A stretch of 64,000 nucleotides of DNA from CADDYT01 sp035294125 (GTDB lineage: Bacteria > Chloroflexota > Ktedonobacteria > Ktedonobacterales > Ktedonobacteraceae): positions 14,847 to 78,846 of the forward strand of contig DATGLM010000011.1 of assembly GCA_035294125.1 (NCBI GenBank). The letters run 5' to 3'. How positions within the stretch are numbered: position 1 is the first letter of the stretch; each line of letters starts with the position of its first letter. Shown here in pieces: positions 61,622 to 64,000 of this stretch. The notes beneath the pieces are model-generated. The model was not told the origin of the DNA and made no database searches. It saw only the letters and a list, made by a program, of their open reading frames with translations. Made by a program: the position numbers and the translations under genes.

Positions 61622-63080
61622 CGGGAAGAGGGCGGAGAGCAGCCTTGCCGGTGGAGGGGCGAGCCGCCAGGAAGATGAAGATGGGAAAGGCGATGCAGTA
61701 GAAGTACGAAGGCAGGCTGCGCCATGCCAGGAAGAGCGGCAGCATAGCGAGCAGCAGCGCGGCCTCCGGGCGCTTGCGGCAGAGCGACCAGTACCAGGCG
61801 AGCATGACGAGCATGGCGCCCGCCTCCAGACAGGTGTAGACCAGGCCGGGGAGGTAGGGGAGCAGATGTGTTGTGCTCAGCGCGATGAGACCCACACCCA
61901 TGGGGAACATGGGATCAGCGACCGGGGCCATCACACCGGCCATCCAGGCGTGGAAGTTCCAGAGCATGAAGGGCAGGTTAATAAGCAGGGCGACGCCTGC
62001 GGCGATGCTCATGCGGCCCAGCGCCTCTTTCCAACTGTACTGTCGCGTAATCAGAATGAGGTAGAAGGGAATGAGGAACCACGAGGTCTGCTTGCCTGCC
62101 AGGGCGAGGCCGAGGAAGAGGGCTGAATACCAGCGATTGTTACGCAACAGCCACGCCAGCACAACAAGCAGGATGATGAAGATGTCCAGGTTGCTGCCGT
62201 AGACAGAACTCCACATGGGAATGTTGGCGAGCGCGAGCACCAGCACCCAGGGGCGTAGTTCCGAACGTGCCACCTTCCAGGCAACGACGACCAGAATCAG
62301 GTAGCTCATCACGAAAAAGGGCAGGACATTATAGTCTTTGAGCAGCGCAAATGGGACGAGAATCAGAAATGAGAGCGCCGGGTAGCTCACTTTCGATTCG
62401 AATTCGGGGGCCTGACCGGCTTTGAGGTCGGCATCAAAGACGGATTGAAGCTCTTTCCCGGTGGGATAATCGAGCTGGTTAGCGAACTGCCCCGCGCGCA
62501 GCGGCGTGGTCCAGCCTGGCTGGATAGAGAAACGCTGCGCAACCTCAATAATGCTGGAATCGGTGTAGGGGTTGCGTCCCTGTGTGAGCAAAATAGCAGC
62601 GTTGGTGTCGAGTGAGGTACCATCGTTTGCCATCAGAGGTGGCAGGAAACACATACCAATGATATAGCCCAACAGGAACGCGCCGATGACTGCCTCCATG
62701 ATAATGAGTATCAGGGCGCGCTGCTGCCAGCGTTGTGGATGCCTCTGCAAGTCGCGGGATATCTGCTTTCTGGGGCGGAAAGCTATCCAGATGGCGACGA
62801 AGCTGCCTGCCAGCAGAGCAAAGCTAACGAGCGAACTGTATGATTGCAGGGATGGCCGCAGGGTGGTTACCACGTCCTGATTCAGCTCGTTAAGTCCCTG
62901 CGAAATAAGGGCGATACCGATCCAGCAGGCGCGCCGTTGAAGCTCGATGAGCCGGTGATTATCCGGGGAAGTATCCTCGGTGAAGAAGAGACACATCAAC
63001 TGATGGGTGATTGAGGTCTGTTTTTGCTTTTGGATCTTCGTTGCCTGCGGGGTCTGTGTCGTGATTACTCGTTGCTCCAT
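61560..63080 (-). CDS. Polytopic membrane protein, glycosyltransferase-87-like
   Basis: A protein of 506 residues with about ten hydrophobic segments (starting near 48). PPLMANDGTSLDTNAAILLT, then GRNPYTDSS, is the acidic first-loop text typical of GT-C type mannosyl/arabinosyl transferases (GT87). KVSYPALSFLILVPFALL and LALAGKQTSWFLIPFYLILI are the other matching parts. It would use a lipid-linked sugar donor at the membrane. This is a family-level guess from layout. The final 20 residues (LKMRWRNRAGRGPVSPAH) are encoded within a perfect hairpin, so the natural C-terminus may have been replaced by a repeat insertion. Confidence 0.65.
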   Translation of the reverse strand: MEQRVITTQTPQATKIQKQKQTSITHQLMCLFFTEDTSPDNHRLIELQRRACWIGIALISQGLNELNQDVVTTLRPSLQSYSSLVSFALLAGSFVAIWIAFRPRKQISRDLQRHPQRWQQRALILIIMEAVIGAFLLGYIIGMCFLPPLMANDGTSLDTNAAILLTQGRNPYTDSSIIEVAQRFSIQPGWTTPLRAGQFANQLDYPTGKELQSVFDADLKAGQAPEFESKVSYPALSFLILVPFALLKDYNVLPFFVMSYLILVVVAWKVARSELRPWVLVLALANIPMWSSVYGSNLDIFIILLVVLAWLLRNNRWYSALFLGLALAGKQTSWFLIPFYLILITRQYSWKEALGRMSIAAGVALLINLPFMLWNFHAWMAGVMAPVADPMFPMGVGLIALSTTHLLPYLPGLVYTCLEAGAMLVMLAWYWSLCRKRPEAALLLAMLPLFLAWRSLPSYFYCIAFPIFIFLAARPSTGKAALRPLPALKMRWRNRAGRGPVSPAHF

Positions 63081-63224
63081 AGACGTGTGCCTGTTATCAG
63101 GTCCCTTTGCCTCCCATCCAAAGTATCAGAAAATGGTCCGCTTGCGCAAACATGCAAGAGGTTTCCGATCTGCGTATTAAAACGAGGGGGAAGAGAGGTT
63201 CGTCACAAATAGTGATGTCTGACA

Positions 63225-63701
63225 CTATAGAGGGAGGCGGAAGTAGAGTTCGCGGTGTTGGAGCTGGAAGCCGAGCGATTCGTAGAGCCGGATAGCGGAC
63301 GTGTTGCCTTCCCAGACATGGAGGTCTATGGCGTCCAACCCGTGCTCACTGCGAGCACATTGAATGATATGCTCCATCAGGCGGCGAGCGACACCTGCAC
63401 CACGGTAATCGGGCTGAACGACGACGCGCTTGACGTAGCCAGTACTACTGCCTGCCCCGCTGCCATCGGCGGGGGGCAGCATCAATTCCGCTTTGCCGAC
63501 GGGAGTGCCATCGGCCTCGGCCAGGAAGATCAGGGTGCGCTCGTGCGTGGAGGGGTCGACCGAGCCGAAGTATTTTTGCATCTCACGGTGGATATTGCGC
63601 GTGGGCGAAGTGCTGAAACTATCCAGATAGTTGATAATATCAATATCATCTGGCGTAGCCAGGCGAATAGCCAACGGCGCTGTTGGCGGCGTGTTCCCCA
63701 T
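63225..63701 (-). CDS. GNAT-family N-acetyltransferase
   Basis: A protein of 158 residues from ATG 63701. LAIRLATPDDIDIINYLDSF is the GNAT N-terminus; motif A is VKRVVVQPDYRGAGVARRLM, holding the R/Q-x-x-G-x-G/A acetyl-CoA loop; motif B is LHVWEGNTSAIRLYESLGFQ. The substrate is unknown. A weak ribosome site (GAGTAGG) precedes. It follows the 62-residue membrane protein by 28 bp. The open frame continues upstream to 63884 without support. Confidence 0.88.
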   Translation of the reverse strand: MGNTPPTAPLAIRLATPDDIDIINYLDSFSTSPTRNIHREMQKYFGSVDPSTHERTLIFLAEADGTPVGKAELMLPPADGSGAGSSTGYVKRVVVQPDYRGAGVARRLMEHIIQCARSEHGLDAIDLHVWEGNTSAIRLYESLGFQLQHRELYFRLPL

Positions 63702-63729
63702 ATTTCTAAGACCTACTCTCTGCTGTAGT

Positions 63730-63918
63730 TTAGCGCTGCTTCTTGCGCGGCAACAGCAAAATAGAGACAAGTGCGTAGCCTGCACAGGCCAGGATAAGAA
63801 TGGCGTAAATAACCGTCTCCACATCTTTGCCGGGAGAGGTAAGCATGGAGATTCCCCACCAGAGGAAGCCGATAAAGACGGCAAATAACAGGATGGTGCT
63901 GAGCAGTTTCTTATTCAT
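63730..63918 (-). CDS. Two-TM small membrane protein
   Basis: A protein of 62 residues; GAAGGAAT lies upstream of ATG 63918. Two hydrophobic helices (LLSTILLFAVFIGFLWWGIS and ETVIYAILILACAGYALVSI) and a basic tail (LLPRKKQR). No family recognised. It leads the GNAT gene. The last 82 bp of the window are its upstream region. Confidence 0.6.
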   Translation of the reverse strand: MNKKLLSTILLFAVFIGFLWWGISMLTSPGKDVETVIYAILILACAGYALVSILLLPRKKQR

Positions 63919-64000
63919 CGCGAATGATTCCTTCTATAGCACTCCATAAGAGAGGATGAAGTCTCTCCTGATATGTTCTGATGCTTATTATAACATAAAC

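Overview
The window looks like chromosome of a filamentous, soil-type Chloroflexota bacterium of the Ktedonobacteria kind. This is an inference from gene content: two serine/threonine kinases with WD40 propellers, a REC-PATAN-roadblock signalling protein, tandem rhomboids, a flotillin/NfeD/PspA membrane-stress cluster, many small membrane proteins and a moderately GC-rich base composition. No rRNA, tRNA or CRISPR array was found.

Layout. 1-7.2 kb: a minus-strand operon (DUF4126 membrane protein and two zinc-ribbon proteins, the last cut by the window edge) diverges from a Ser/Thr kinase-WD40 gene. Then come a luciferase-like pseudogene, a metallophosphatase and a DinB-family protein. 7.2-14.9 kb: a complete Tn7-like transposon (7904-14901). 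It has a 5-bp target duplication, TGT/ACA ends, repeated TnsB-type sites, a TnsA-TnsB fusion, TnsC and TniQ/TnsD. A pentapeptide-repeat/ion-channel gene is coupled to tniQ by an ATGA overlap. The transposon lies 41 bp past a truncated methyltransferase gene, whose broken 5' side carries an orphan palindrome built like the transposon's right end. 15-24 kb: two rhomboid proteases, MarC, a small membrane protein, two membrane-anchored coiled-coil proteins, an MFS permease and the REC-PATAN-roadblock regulator with a 44-residue membrane peptide. 24-29 kb: PspA, flotillin, NfeD, an XRE regulator with a clear self-overlapping operator, and a TOBE molbindin. 29-38 kb: DoxX-Rieske fusion, FprA-type ferredoxin reductase, zinc-ribbon methyltransferase, penicillin acylase, cysS and an Asp-rich peptide. 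38-51.6 kb: metH, a PfpI protein, YtxH, MaoC, a membrane protein with two L7/L12-like motifs, the second kinase-WD40, YbjQ, and mutS-mutL. 51.6-64 kb: M50-like protease, MFS, DUF951, nadD, MscS, gluQ-maf-rlmD behind a TPR gene, a polytopic membrane protein, and a GNAT with a small membrane protein.

How the genes work together: most of the window is housekeeping (translation, repair, NAD and methionine synthesis) mixed with envelope-stress and signalling genes. The transposon is the accessory part. Long perfect hairpins, several sharing a GTCATTCT/AGAATGAC core, are scattered between genes, including between divergent start sites where a terminator makes no sense; they behave like a dispersed palindromic repeat family.
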